Below are positions 1 through 7,607 of a DNA stretch of 64,000 nucleotides, one piece after another. The notes beneath the pieces are model-generated. The model was not told the DNA's origin, searched no databases, and was given only the letters and a program-made list of their open reading frames with translations. Each line of letters starts with the position of its first letter. Position 1 is the stretch's first letter. A program made the translations under genes and the position numbers. Source of the DNA: CALDTK01 sp965215215. Its GTDB lineage: Bacteria > Bacteroidota > Bacteroidia > Chitinophagales > Saprospiraceae. The DNA is taken from positions 1,984,001 to 2,048,000 of the forward strand of contig OZ244043.1 of NCBI GenBank assembly GCA_965215215.1. Direction: 5' to 3'.

Positions 1-17
1 ACTGCTCCCACAAGCTT

Positions 18-56
18 GCCGCGCTAAAGCGCGGCGAACCGAAGGTTGGGGGGGGT
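18..56. repeat. Hairpin repeat, copy 1
   Basis: A 7-bp GC stem (GCCGCGC / GCGCGGC) closes on a TAAA loop and is followed by GCGAACC and a G-run. A diverged copy lies at 4469-4505, with the same order of stem, 4-nt A-rich loop, GCGAACCG and GGTT. Both copies sit near gene ends, so a terminator or REP-like intergenic element is plausible. Function is inferred. Confidence 0.55.
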
Positions 57-58
57 AG

Positions 59-451
59 TTAGGCCATCAGCTCCACGCGGTTGCCCTCGGGGTCTTCGAC
101 GACGCTTTCGTAGTAACCATCGCCCGTGGTGCGGGGCTCGCCGGCGATGGGGTAGCCATCGGCGCGGAGGCGCTCGGTGAGGGCGTTGACGGCGGTTTGG
201 CTGCCGGGGGTGAAGGCGACGTGCGTCCAGCCGGCGCGTAGGTCGCGGGGGCCGGATTGGGCCCCGGCGTCGGCGCGGTGCATCAGCTCTAGGCGTGCGC
301 CGCCGCCCGCGGGCGTGAGGAAGTAGGAGGTGAAGCCTTTCGTGGGGTTGTGGTAGCGCGGGCCGGCGACGCAGCCGAGGTAAGTTTCGTACCAGGTGCG
401 GGTGCGTTCGAGGTCGTCGACCCAGATCGCGATGTGTTCGACTTTTAGCAT
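59..451 (-). CDS. VOC/glyoxalase-fold metalloprotein
   Basis: This 130-residue protein has the vicinal-oxygen-chelate fold of the glyoxalase I / ring-cleaving dioxygenase family, made of two beta-alpha-beta-beta-beta modules. The four expected metal-ligand positions are visible: His near residue 6 (VEHIAIWV), Glu near 54 (ARLELMH), His near 78 (WTHVAFT) and the C-terminal Glu (NRVELMA). The length is normal for a single-domain VOC protein. Its substrate cannot be read from sequence. It is transcribed away from the fic gene, and a GTTTT-GNRA minihairpin lies just upstream of its start. Confidence 0.85.
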   Translation of the reverse strand: MLKVEHIAIWVDDLERTRTWYETYLGCVAGPRYHNPTKGFTSYFLTPAGGGARLELMHRADAGAQSGPRDLRAGWTHVAFTPGSQTAVNALTERLRADGYPIAGEPRTTGDGYYESVVEDPEGNRVELMA

Positions 452-474
452 CCGGGGAAAGGTAGCTAGGACTC

Positions 475-489
475 GTTTTGGCGAAAGCC
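475..489 (+). repeat. GTTTT-GNRA minihairpin (intergenic copy)
   Basis: GTTTTGGCGAAAGCC is a T-run followed by stem GGC/GCC closed by a GAAA loop. It lies between the divergent VOC and fic genes. It is one of about 35-40 copies in the window; the full list is in the findings. Confidence 0.85.
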
Positions 490-531
490 TAACTGAGCAG
501 TGCCTCGCCTTCAGGTCCGGTCGACGGAAAC

Positions 532-601
532 ATGTAAAGCTTTTCTCAAAACCTTTACACGTCGAGCTCGACGTGTAAAGAAAACGCCGCTTTCTTTACA
601 C
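532..601. promoter_or_regulatory. Fic upstream operator array, four half-sites
   Basis: Four alternating half-sites of GTGTAAAG/CTTTACAC occur at 532-539 (ATGTAAAG), 553-560, 573-580 and 594-601, with start-to-start spacings of 21, 20 and 21 bp. Sites two and three form a perfect 28-bp palindrome (553-580). The array ends 3 bp before the likely GTG start of the Fic-HTH protein, so autorepression by its winged-helix domain is the simplest reading (inference). An array with identical spacing lies downstream of the gene at 1768-1837. Confidence 0.85.
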
Positions 602-604
602 GTT

Positions 605-1717
605 GTGAGTACAGTATCCCCGCTACCCCTTCAATACAATTTAAACACACCCGAGATCTTGCGCGCCACTATTGCCGCTACGCGCGCACTGAGCAAACTT
701 CACGGTGTCGCCCAAACTATCCCAAATCAAGAGATCCTGTTGAGTACGCTGATCCTCCAAGAGGCGCAAGAGAGCTCCGCGATCGAGAACATCATTACTA
801 CCCAGCGAGACCTGCTCACCAGCCGGGGTATAGGAACAGAACGGCTCGACGCTGCGGTGAAGGAGGTACGCAGGTATGAAGATGCCGTGCGGCTCGGGTT
901 TGATTTCATTCAAGAGGATGAGCTGCTTTTAAATCGTCACATTCTCAAGATCCAGGAGCTGCTCAAAGGTGATGGGGCAGGATTTAGGAAGCAGCCGGGA
1001 ACCGTACTTCAGAATGCGGCCACCGGGGAGGTCGTGCACGAACCACCCCAGCACCCAGATGAGGTTGTAGCACTCATGAGTAACCTCGAACAGTACATCA
1101 ATGATAATAGCCTGCAGGATCTAGACCCACTAATCAAGATGGCCATTATCCATCATCAATTCGAGACTATCCATCCTTTCTACGATGGCAACGGACGCAC
1201 GGGGCGCATCATTAATGTGCTTTACCTCATCAAGGAGAAGCTGCTCGATCTACCCGTGCTATACTTAAGTCGTTACATAGTAGCCGATAAAGGCGCTTAC
1301 TATACTCATCTTGCAGAAGCGCGCGGGTCGGAGGAGGGTTACCGCAAGTACGTGTTATGGATGCTGCGGGGGGTTCGGGAAACGGCAACTTATACCGAAG
1401 GTATTATTGCTCGCCTCCGTGCTCTGATTGCGGAGTATAAGTCGCGAATCCGAAAGCTGGATGCCCGGATGTATAGTCAGGACTTACTCAATAACCTATT
1501 TAAGTACCCTTATACAAAGGTTGCCTTCGTAGAACGGGATTTACAAGTAAGTCGACCTACGGCGGCCCGCTACCTAAAGAAGCTCGTTAGTGCCGGCCTC
1601 CTCGAGGTGGAACGAATTGGTCGACAGGACTTCTACATCAACTTCGAACTCGTAGAGCTGCTCACGCGCCCTGTCGATGTCGATGACACGGAGTCGGTTG
1701 AGTCGGTCACGCCGTAG
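605..1717 (+). CDS. Fic-domain AMPylase-like protein with C-terminal winged HTH
   Basis: Fic enzymes transfer AMP or related moieties to target proteins. The core motif HPFYDGNGRTGR (about residues 190-201) matches HPFx(D/E)GNGRxxR with the catalytic His. SSAIEN (about 57-62) matches the inhibitory [S/T]xxxE[G/N] helix at the N-terminus, as in class II Fic proteins, so the enzyme is probably self-inhibited. A winged helix near residues 300-355 (LQVSRPTAARYLKKL) follows. I chose GTG 605 because an ATG at 500 would read through the operator array and give basic, non-family sequence. The 370-residue length is normal for Fic-HTH proteins. No separate antitoxin is seen. Confidence 0.88.
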   Translation: MSTVSPLPLQYNLNTPEILRATIAATRALSKLHGVAQTIPNQEILLSTLILQEAQESSAIENIITTQRDLLTSRGIGTERLDAAVKEVRRYEDAVRLGFDFIQEDELLLNRHILKIQELLKGDGAGFRKQPGTVLQNAATGEVVHEPPQHPDEVVALMSNLEQYINDNSLQDLDPLIKMAIIHHQFETIHPFYDGNGRTGRIINVLYLIKEKLLDLPVLYLSRYIVADKGAYYTHLAEARGSEEGYRKYVLWMLRGVRETATYTEGIIARLRALIAEYKSRIRKLDARMYSQDLLNNLFKYPYTKVAFVERDLQVSRPTAARYLKKLVSAGLLEVERIGRQDFYINFELVELLTRPVDVDDTESVESVTP

Positions 1718-1767
1718 AATGTATTCGCTACCCAGGCATTTCGTACAGCACGTGACCCTGAGCGGAT

Positions 1768-1837
1768 GTGTAAAGCTTTCGCCCAAACCTTTACACGTCC
1801 AGTCCAACGTGTAAAGAAAACGGCTATTCCTTTACAC
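1768..1837. promoter_or_regulatory. Fic downstream operator array, four half-sites
   Basis: GTGTAAAG/CTTTACAC half-sites occur at 1768-1775, 1789-1796, 1809-1816 and 1830-1837. The spacings (21, 20, 21) and orientations are identical to the array at 532-601, while spacer bases differ in places. It lies in the convergent gap between fic and the TonB receptor, where no promoter is expected. Looping with the upstream array, or duplicated ends of a small cassette, could explain it. Confidence 0.85.
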
Positions 1838-1848
1838 GTCTCTCAGAC

Positions 1849-4236
1849 TTACTCCGCCCCCCGCGCATCCTGATTTAAGCGGTACACGAAGCCGAGCACC
1901 ACGTTGCGCGCCTGCCGCCACTGGAAGTTGCCCTCCGACTTGTAGTCGGGCAAGTCCACGATGCTGCGCTCGATACGGGTGTTGAAGATGTCGCGCGCGC
2001 TGACCGTGAGCGAGCCACGACCCTTGAACACATCGAGCGAGGCGCCGAGGTCGACGGAGTAAATCTCGAGGGTGCGGCCCTGCAGGTTGTCGGCCGGGGC
2101 GTTGTAGTCGAAGGTGCCCTGTAGCTCGAGGCGTTCGCCGACTTGAAACTTGGAACTGACGCGGCCGCTCCACGAGGCTACGTCCGCTTGGTAGGCTTGG
2201 TCCTGGTAGGTGCCCGCGAGCTCGGCGGTGTAGAGGTTGAAATCGGAATCGAGGCGCCACCAATCCGCTATGTCGTAGCCGAAGGTGAGCTCCACGCCGT
2301 ACGCGTCGCGCGTGGCGAGGTTGACGGGAAAACGGGTCGTGGTCCCGTCGTCGTTAGCGAGGGCGAGGCGCTCGATCACGCCGGTGGTGCGGCGGTAGTA
2401 CACGCTCGCCAGTACCGAGCCCCGCGAGAGGTAGCGCAGGGCACTCACCTCGTAGGAGTCGCTAAACTCGGGGCGCAGCGACGGATTACCCCGCGGGTTG
2501 CTGCGCGGGTCGTTGAAGTTGGAGAAGGGGAGCAGCAGGCGGAAGTAGGGGCGACTCAGTCGGCGACTGTAGCTCGCCTGGAGCTGGGTGAGTTCGGAGA
2601 TCTGGTAGGAGACCGAGCCGCTCGGGAAGAGGCTGAAGTAGTCCTGCGGACTCTCGGTCCCGTCGTTCTTCAGCACCGCATTCACGTCCGACAGCTCACC
2701 GCGCAGGCCCGCCTGCAGCCCGATCTTCCCGAACTCGGCGGAGCCGATGAAGTAGGCGGCGTAGATGTTCTCGGTGTACTCGAGCTCGTCGTCGAAGTTG
2801 GCGAGGGTCTCGAACTCCCCGCTGTTGTTGGCCTCCTCGACTTTATACGCGTTGCGGATCGTGCGGAGGGTGCTGCGCAGGCCGCCTTCCAGCTTCAGGC
2901 TGTCGTTGAAGGGGTGGGCGTAGTCGGTCTGGAGGAGGAGGTTGGTCTCGTACTCGGTATTGCTGGCGTTCTGGCGCTTCACCTCGCCGGGGTCGGTACT
3001 CGTCTGGTCGAAGTCGGTGAGCTCCAGGTCGTCGTCGAGGATGTACTTCACGTCGACGGTAAATTCGCGGTCCTCGTCGTCGAAGGTGCGCTTGTAGGCC
3101 AGCGCGCTCTCGAGCTGGTCGTTGTTGGAATCTTCGACGGCCTCGCGGTCGGTCCGGTCGAGCACCTCGCCGGCCTCGTCGATATCGCTGTAGACGACGG
3201 TGGCGAGGTTGCGGTCCGAAGACTTGCGGTAGAGCAGCGAGCCGGTAAACACGTCGCGCTCGGTGAGGTAGTAGTCGATCCCGAGCTGGAGGTTGCCGCC
3301 GAGCCCGCCCCGGTCCTGGTCGGTCGCGCTCGCGTAGCCCTGCGTAAACGCGCCCGCGTCGTCGAAGAAGCGCTGCACGGAGCTGCCGCCGCCCGGCGAG
3401 CGCTGGTAGCCGATCCCGAAGTTGGAGAACCAGTTGAGGTCGCCCCGCCGGTAGTTGAGGTTGTAGTTGGCGCCGTAGTTCTCGGGAGCGCCGACGTTGG
3501 CGCCGAAGGAGCCGTTGAAGCCGCGCTTGCGGTCCTTCTTGAGGATAATGTTGATGATGCCGGCCTCGCCCTCGGCCTCGTACTTGGCCGACGGGTTGGT
3601 GATGACTTCGACCGACTCGATGATGTCGCCCTGCATCCGGCGCAGCGCGTTCAGGTCGCCCGCGCTGAGCATGGCCGAGGGCTTGCCGTCCACGAGGATG
3701 CGCACGCCGTTGCTGCCGCGCAGGCTCACCGCGCCCTCGGTGTCGACGGTCACGGACGGCACGCTGTTGAGGATGTCGGCGGCGGTGCTGCCGGCGCCGG
3801 TGAGGTCTTCGCCGACGGTAAAGACGCGCTTGTCGAGCTTCAGGGACACGCTGCTGCGGTCGGCGGTGACCTCCACGAGGTCGAGCGCGACGTTGCTCTG
3901 GCGCATGCGCAGTCGGCCGAGGTCGAGCGTGGCGCCGGTGGCGGGCACGTCGACCCCGGGGATCACCTTATCGGTAAAACCGAGGAACTTCAGCACGAGG
4001 TAGTAGGATCCCGGGGCGAGGTCTAAGGAAAAATTCCCGTCTACGTCGGTGGTGGCGTTGGCGACCATGCTGCTGTCGGCGGGAGCGTAGGCGGCGACGG
4101 TGGCGAAGGAGACGGGGGTGAGCTCGTCCTCGCCGAGGACGGTGGCGCTTACGGCGACGGTGGCTTCGGTTTGGGTGAAGGCGGCTAGGGGAGCGAATAG
4201 CGCGATCAGCAGTACGAGCGGGGGGAGTTGCGGCAT
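1849..4236 (-). CDS. TonB-dependent outer-membrane receptor (plug plus beta-barrel)
   Basis: The 795-residue protein starts with a signal peptide (MPQLPPLVLLIALFAPLAAF), so ATG 4236 is preferred over an upstream in-frame codon at 4326. It continues with a carboxypeptidase-regulatory-like Ig domain (about 25-115), a plug (about 120-230, with RGSNGVRILVDGKPSA) and a long outer-membrane beta-barrel of the OMP_b-brl_3 type to the C-terminus. Such receptors import siderophores, glycans or peptides using TonB energy. No SusD partner is adjacent and the substrate is unknown. Confidence 0.9.
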   Translation of the reverse strand: MPQLPPLVLLIALFAPLAAFTQTEATVAVSATVLGEDELTPVSFATVAAYAPADSSMVANATTDVDGNFSLDLAPGSYYLVLKFLGFTDKVIPGVDVPATGATLDLGRLRMRQSNVALDLVEVTADRSSVSLKLDKRVFTVGEDLTGAGSTAADILNSVPSVTVDTEGAVSLRGSNGVRILVDGKPSAMLSAGDLNALRRMQGDIIESVEVITNPSAKYEAEGEAGIINIILKKDRKRGFNGSFGANVGAPENYGANYNLNYRRGDLNWFSNFGIGYQRSPGGGSSVQRFFDDAGAFTQGYASATDQDRGGLGGNLQLGIDYYLTERDVFTGSLLYRKSSDRNLATVVYSDIDEAGEVLDRTDREAVEDSNNDQLESALAYKRTFDDEDREFTVDVKYILDDDLELTDFDQTSTDPGEVKRQNASNTEYETNLLLQTDYAHPFNDSLKLEGGLRSTLRTIRNAYKVEEANNSGEFETLANFDDELEYTENIYAAYFIGSAEFGKIGLQAGLRGELSDVNAVLKNDGTESPQDYFSLFPSGSVSYQISELTQLQASYSRRLSRPYFRLLLPFSNFNDPRSNPRGNPSLRPEFSDSYEVSALRYLSRGSVLASVYYRRTTGVIERLALANDDGTTTRFPVNLATRDAYGVELTFGYDIADWWRLDSDFNLYTAELAGTYQDQAYQADVASWSGRVSSKFQVGERLELQGTFDYNAPADNLQGRTLEIYSVDLGASLDVFKGRGSLTVSARDIFNTRIERSIVDLPDYKSEGNFQWRQARNVVLGFVYRLNQDARGAE

Positions 4237-4397
4237 ACGGGACCTAACCAATAGCTGTTGTGCGCCGGGCGGATAAAACGGTAAGGGGGAGTGAGAGGGT
4301 ATTGTTTTGGGGTGGACGGTAGGCATAGGCCGGGTCGTTGCCGCGACAACTCCCCGGTTCAGCGTGCTCGGGTGCGCCCGGGCGGATGTGGGCTAGC

Positions 4398-4505
4398 TGA
4401 TCGAGCGGGTGGGTGTCCGCGCTCCCGCCCGAGGGTGGGTGACTAATCGATCGTATGGGTATCCGCGCGCCGCGCTGAAGCACGGCGAACCGGGGGGTTA
4501 GGCCT
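4398..4505. repeat. Intergenic repeat block: 46-bp-period direct repeat plus hairpin repeat copy 2
   Basis: A 25-bp imperfect direct repeat (4398-4422 and 4444-4468, both ending TCCGCGC) is followed by the second copy of the hairpin element (stem 4469-4475 / 4480-4486, TGAA loop, then GCGAACCG and GGTTAGG). It fills part of the gap between the TonB receptor start (4236) and the methyltransferase relic. I see no gene in 4237-4573. Confidence 0.55.
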
Positions 4506-4573
4506 ATCGATTACACACGCTCAAGCACCAACATATCCTGAGAGGCAACAGGGTGATCACCCGGTAAACCACT

Positions 4574-5008
4574 CTAGCTACCGCGAAATTGGTGCTCTAC
4601 TGCTAAGCCTGCCGAGGTGATTGCATGCTCTAACCAGGATCTTGTGTACCCCACATTCGTAGCTTCTACCTTCGGATCGAGTAGTGCGTAGCTCTTCCCT
4701 CTACCACGTCGAAGCCTTCGTAGTTGACTTTCCGTAAGCACTTCGGTGAGCGGTATCGCGAGGCGGCCTATACCGGAACCGATATCGAGGACGCGGCTAT
4801 CGGGAGTTAATTTTCCGTAGTCGAAGAGGAAGCTTCGAGGCTCTCGCCCCTGCCGGGTAAAGTGGTCTCCGCTGCCCCCGGCGAAGATGGGTCCGCGCGG
4901 GTGAGTGAGGCCGGGGAGCGGCGTGATTGTGTCTTTCGGCAGGTAGTAGAGTCGTCGGACCAGTTAGCGCAGGTTGGCAGGGATTGCGTAGTAGAGGGAT
5001 TGGAGCAC
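4574..5008 (-). pseudogene. Decayed class I SAM methyltransferase
   Basis: Translating the minus strand in several frames recovers parts of one methyltransferase family. LQSLYYAIPANLR is followed by an in-frame TAA, then LVRRLYYLPKDTITPL, then SAM motif I RVLDIGSGIGRLAIPLTEVL. After a frameshift, NYEGFDVVEG continues the fold. After an internal deletion the C-terminus reappears as LLDPKVEATNVGYTRSW to EHQFRGS and a stop at 4574-4576. With a nonsense codon, a frameshift and a missing central region the gene is dead. The two short open frames of 75-80 codons in this stretch are by-products. Confidence 0.75.
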
Positions 5009-5091
5009 GGCGGTAAACGTAAAGCCCGAAGCACATCATTACACTTTCGGGAACTACCGTCAGTCGCTGTGACGCAGTATAAGTAATACGT

Positions 5092-6132
5092 TCAGAACGA
5101 ATTATAAGCTTGTAACTGATAATTCATCGATTTTTCGAGTCGACGAACGCTACTCTCCAAATCCTCGGCAAACAGACGCGCCGTATAAATCCCGGTTCCA
5201 TTGATCGGTGTCGATCGCCTACGGATCTGCTCGAACGTATCGACGAAGAATCCGTGAGTTCTGGATTGATCGCTTCGAATAAAATTAGGGTTGTCGACGG
5301 TGAGGAAGGTAAGCGTGCGTTCGCCCAGGGCCGCCGTTACGGTGGTGTTAGTGGCGTGTAAGCGATTCTGGTGGAGTCGGAAGCTCGCGCCACTCGTTTT
5401 GGCGCAAGCCTGGGCTTCCTCTGCTATCCTGGCGATTACCCGCCGAACGGCGGCGATAATCTCGGCTAGGTCGACCGGGCCGAGGGCACGCGCGCGGACG
5501 AGGTGAGCGATCTGGTACAGCAATCCCGCGAGGGGATTCACCCCCCAAACCTCCCGGGTGGGCAGTTCGGTGTACACCTCCGCCACCCGCTGGGCGGCAG
5601 CAATGTGTCGCCCACGCTCCTCCACGGCCGAGTTGAGGTCTAGCCGCTGCTCGAGCTCAACGGTGTGTGCGGTGTCGAACACGAATAGCTTAAAGGCCAC
5701 GAGGGCTGGCTCCCGGAAGAGCTGAAAAATCGGAATGTCGCTCGAGGAAACGGTCACGTCCACCGGTCGGCCCGACGCTACAGCAGCTCCCATTGACTCT
5801 CCCAACTTAGTGAGGCCGTCGAGGTAAGCGTTCGCACAGAACGTTTCCGAAGCCAGACCAGCCGTCGTGAAACCCAGGCGTGCCTCGTTGAGCTCGGAGG
5901 GGCGGCTCGGGAGGTCGAAATGGTCACACAGCGCCGAAAATTCCGGGGCGGAGAACTGGACGTTGCCGCGACAGCGCTTGTGGTACGAAGATTCGCTCAC
6001 GCCGATGAGCTGAGCGACTCTCTTCGGACCGAGTTGCCGCTCGCGTGCGGCGCCACGCAGTAAATCGACCCAGTGGGCCATAAAATGAGCGACGTCCGCG
6101 TCGCTCGGCTGGTTGATATGATCCTGAGTCAC
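5092..6132 (-). CDS. HTH regulator of secreted-hydrolase cassette A
   Basis: This is a 346-residue protein with an N-terminal Cro/XRE-like helix-turn-helix (about residues 38-75, VAQLIGVSESSYHKRCRGN) and a long all-helical C-terminal part of unknown fold. It is clearly paralogous to the protein at 35007-36029. Both share VSSSDIP[IV]F followed by LF and P-L-A-KL (near 130-150), and EVWG plus P-L (near 200). It is divergent from the T9SS-tailed gene at 6406, with a palindrome between them. A role as cassette-specific regulator is inferred from the repeated context. The family name is unknown to me. Confidence 0.7.
   Translation of the reverse strand: MTQDHINQPSDADVAHFMAHWVDLLRGAARERQLGPKRVAQLIGVSESSYHKRCRGNVQFSAPEFSALCDHFDLPSRPSELNEARLGFTTAGLASETFCANAYLDGLTKLGESMGAAVASGRPVDVTVSSSDIPIFQLFREPALVAFKLFVFDTAHTVELEQRLDLNSAVEERGRHIAAAQRVAEVYTELPTREVWGVNPLAGLLYQIAHLVRARALGPVDLAEIIAAVRRVIARIAEEAQACAKTSGASFRLHQNRLHATNTTVTAALGERTLTFLTVDNPNFIRSDQSRTHGFFVDTFEQIRRRSTPINGTGIYTARLFAEDLESSVRRLEKSMNYQLQAYNSF
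5396..5410 (+). repeat. GTTTT-GNRA minihairpin within regulator gene
   Basis: GTTTTGGCGCAAGCC has stem GGC/GCC with a GCAA loop, antisense inside the regulator coding region, where it encodes part of ACAKTSG on the gene strand. Confidence 0.8.
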
Positions 6133-6271
6133 AGACTACTGTTGCTACTGGCTTATTTCACGCTTCAAGAAAATGAAGTGTGCGGTTAGAGCAATAGATG
6201 ACTGCTATGCAGCCCGCTCGCTGTGTATTTAAGCTACCACGAACTGATTAACTAGCCCAAGTATACAGTTG

Positions 6272-6288
6272 CCGCACCTAAGGTGCGG
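6272..6288. promoter_or_regulatory. Palindromic operator candidate, cassette A
   Basis: CCGCACCT-A-AGGTGCGG is a perfect 8-bp inverted repeat in the AT-richer 273-bp divergent gap between the HTH regulator and the secreted protein gene. It is a plausible binding site for the adjacent regulator (inference). I see no other clear element in 6133-6405. Confidence 0.5.
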
Positions 6289-6405
6289 TATTAAGTGGCT
6301 TAAACTACCATAAACGGGTAAATGGCGTGACGTATAAGCTGGGGAAAAAGCTCTCGTTCGACTCTATCCTTGAGCCGGAATAACGACGCTTAATTCTCGG
6401 AATAC

Positions 6406-7575
6406 ATGTCAACAACTACGAATACAGCCAAGCTTTTCGGCTTAGTCATGCTAAGTACTACGGCTGCGGTAAGCGGTACGGCGCAAGGCGACTTCGAGCT
6501 CACCTGGACGGAAACCCGGGAGGAGCTAACCCTCATCCCCGCCATGGACGGCGGAGACACGCTCACCAATTTCGAGCTCGCCCTGGTCACCCGTCCTACG
6601 CCGGACACCCTGCGGATGGTAACCGGATACTCGGCCGCCACGGGCCTTTACGACGAGATGCACCTACTCAACCCAGAGCGAAACGACCGGGAAGCGTGGC
6701 AGGATCCCTTGCCGGCCTACCACCGAATGGACGTGACGGGGTCGGTGATGGAAGACGCCGCCGGTAGGACACTACTGGAGGCAGGTCCGTCGGACTTAGA
6801 CCGCGAGGAGTACGCTCAGTTGGAAGCGCTGGCGAGATCCGGACGGCTCACGCCTTTCGTGAAAGAGATCATCCCCGCGCCCGAGGAAGCCGCCATGCTG
6901 TCGGCGCAAGGCTACCGTGTTGAAGTACGGGAGCCGGCGGTCGCCGCCCGAACGATCGAGGAGCCCGACGGCAAGTTTTGGGGGGAGCAGCTCGTCGCGA
7001 CCGAACCTTCCCTAGGCGAGGACCGACGTGTGTTCTACGCCGAACGCCCCAACGAGCGGATCGTAGCCGATGCCGGCAACCTGAGTATCTCGAGCTACAC
7101 GTTTGCCGATAGCGCGAACACGGTGCCTACCGCGGTCGAAGTTCGCTTCCTCCGCCCCGCTACCGACCTCGGGGGCGTCGGCTACTACGAAACGCTCGTC
7201 ATCGAGGCTAGGGAAGATCTTCTGCCTACCGGACGCTCGGTAGAGCGAACGAAGGTTACTCGGCGCGGCAACCACAAGTATGCGGGTCCAGGTCACGAAG
7301 TGCAGGAAGCGATAACGAGCAGTGAGCCCTTCGGCAGTGTAGCCAATCCACTCCGCGCCGGGCAGCTGTTGGTAGCCGTGCCCTCGGCCCACCGCGAGAG
7401 CTTCCGGATTACGCTGGCCGACGTGAGCGGCCGCCTTCACGTCCAACGCCCCTTCGTAGATCTGCGCACGGCCCTCCTCCCACTCGAGCTGCCTTCCGAT
7501 TTAGCGGCGGGCGCGTATGTGCTCAGTATCCACTCTGACCGAGAGACGCTCAGTCAGCAGCTCATCATCGAGTAA
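6406..7575 (+). CDS. Secreted protein with T9SS C-terminal sorting domain (cassette A)
   Basis: This 389-residue protein has a weak N-terminal signal (KLFGLVMLSTTAAVSGTAQ). The last ~75 residues have the beta-sandwich pattern of T9SS type A sorting domains: short strands, ITLADVSGRL, then LAAGAYVLSI and a terminal strand. The middle ~290 residues match no domain I recognise. It is the first gene of the A cassette, 32 bp before the hydrolase gene. The equivalent gene in cassette B (33561-34586) also has a T9SS tail and is nonsense-mutated. Export to the cell surface through PorX/PorZ-dependent T9SS is inferred. Confidence 0.7.
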   Translation: MSTTTNTAKLFGLVMLSTTAAVSGTAQGDFELTWTETREELTLIPAMDGGDTLTNFELALVTRPTPDTLRMVTGYSAATGLYDEMHLLNPERNDREAWQDPLPAYHRMDVTGSVMEDAAGRTLLEAGPSDLDREEYAQLEALARSGRLTPFVKEIIPAPEEAAMLSAQGYRVEVREPAVAARTIEEPDGKFWGEQLVATEPSLGEDRRVFYAERPNERIVADAGNLSISSYTFADSANTVPTAVEVRFLRPATDLGGVGYYETLVIEAREDLLPTGRSVERTKVTRRGNHKYAGPGHEVQEAITSSEPFGSVANPLRAGQLLVAVPSAHRESFRITLADVSGRLHVQRPFVDLRTALLPLELPSDLAAGAYVLSIHSDRETLSQQLIIE

Positions 7576-7607
7576 TCCTCGTTTACAAAAACTCCTACCT
7601 TTCAATT

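Noticed and set aside
2143..4026. 627-codon open frame antisense to the TonB receptor
   Set aside because: Valine/glycine/alanine-rich composition, no domain and exact overlap with a well-supported receptor. It is a by-product of high GC at third positions.
4797..5039. Short minus-strand frames of 75-80 codons
   Set aside because: They are alternate frames of the methyltransferase relic and lack its motifs.
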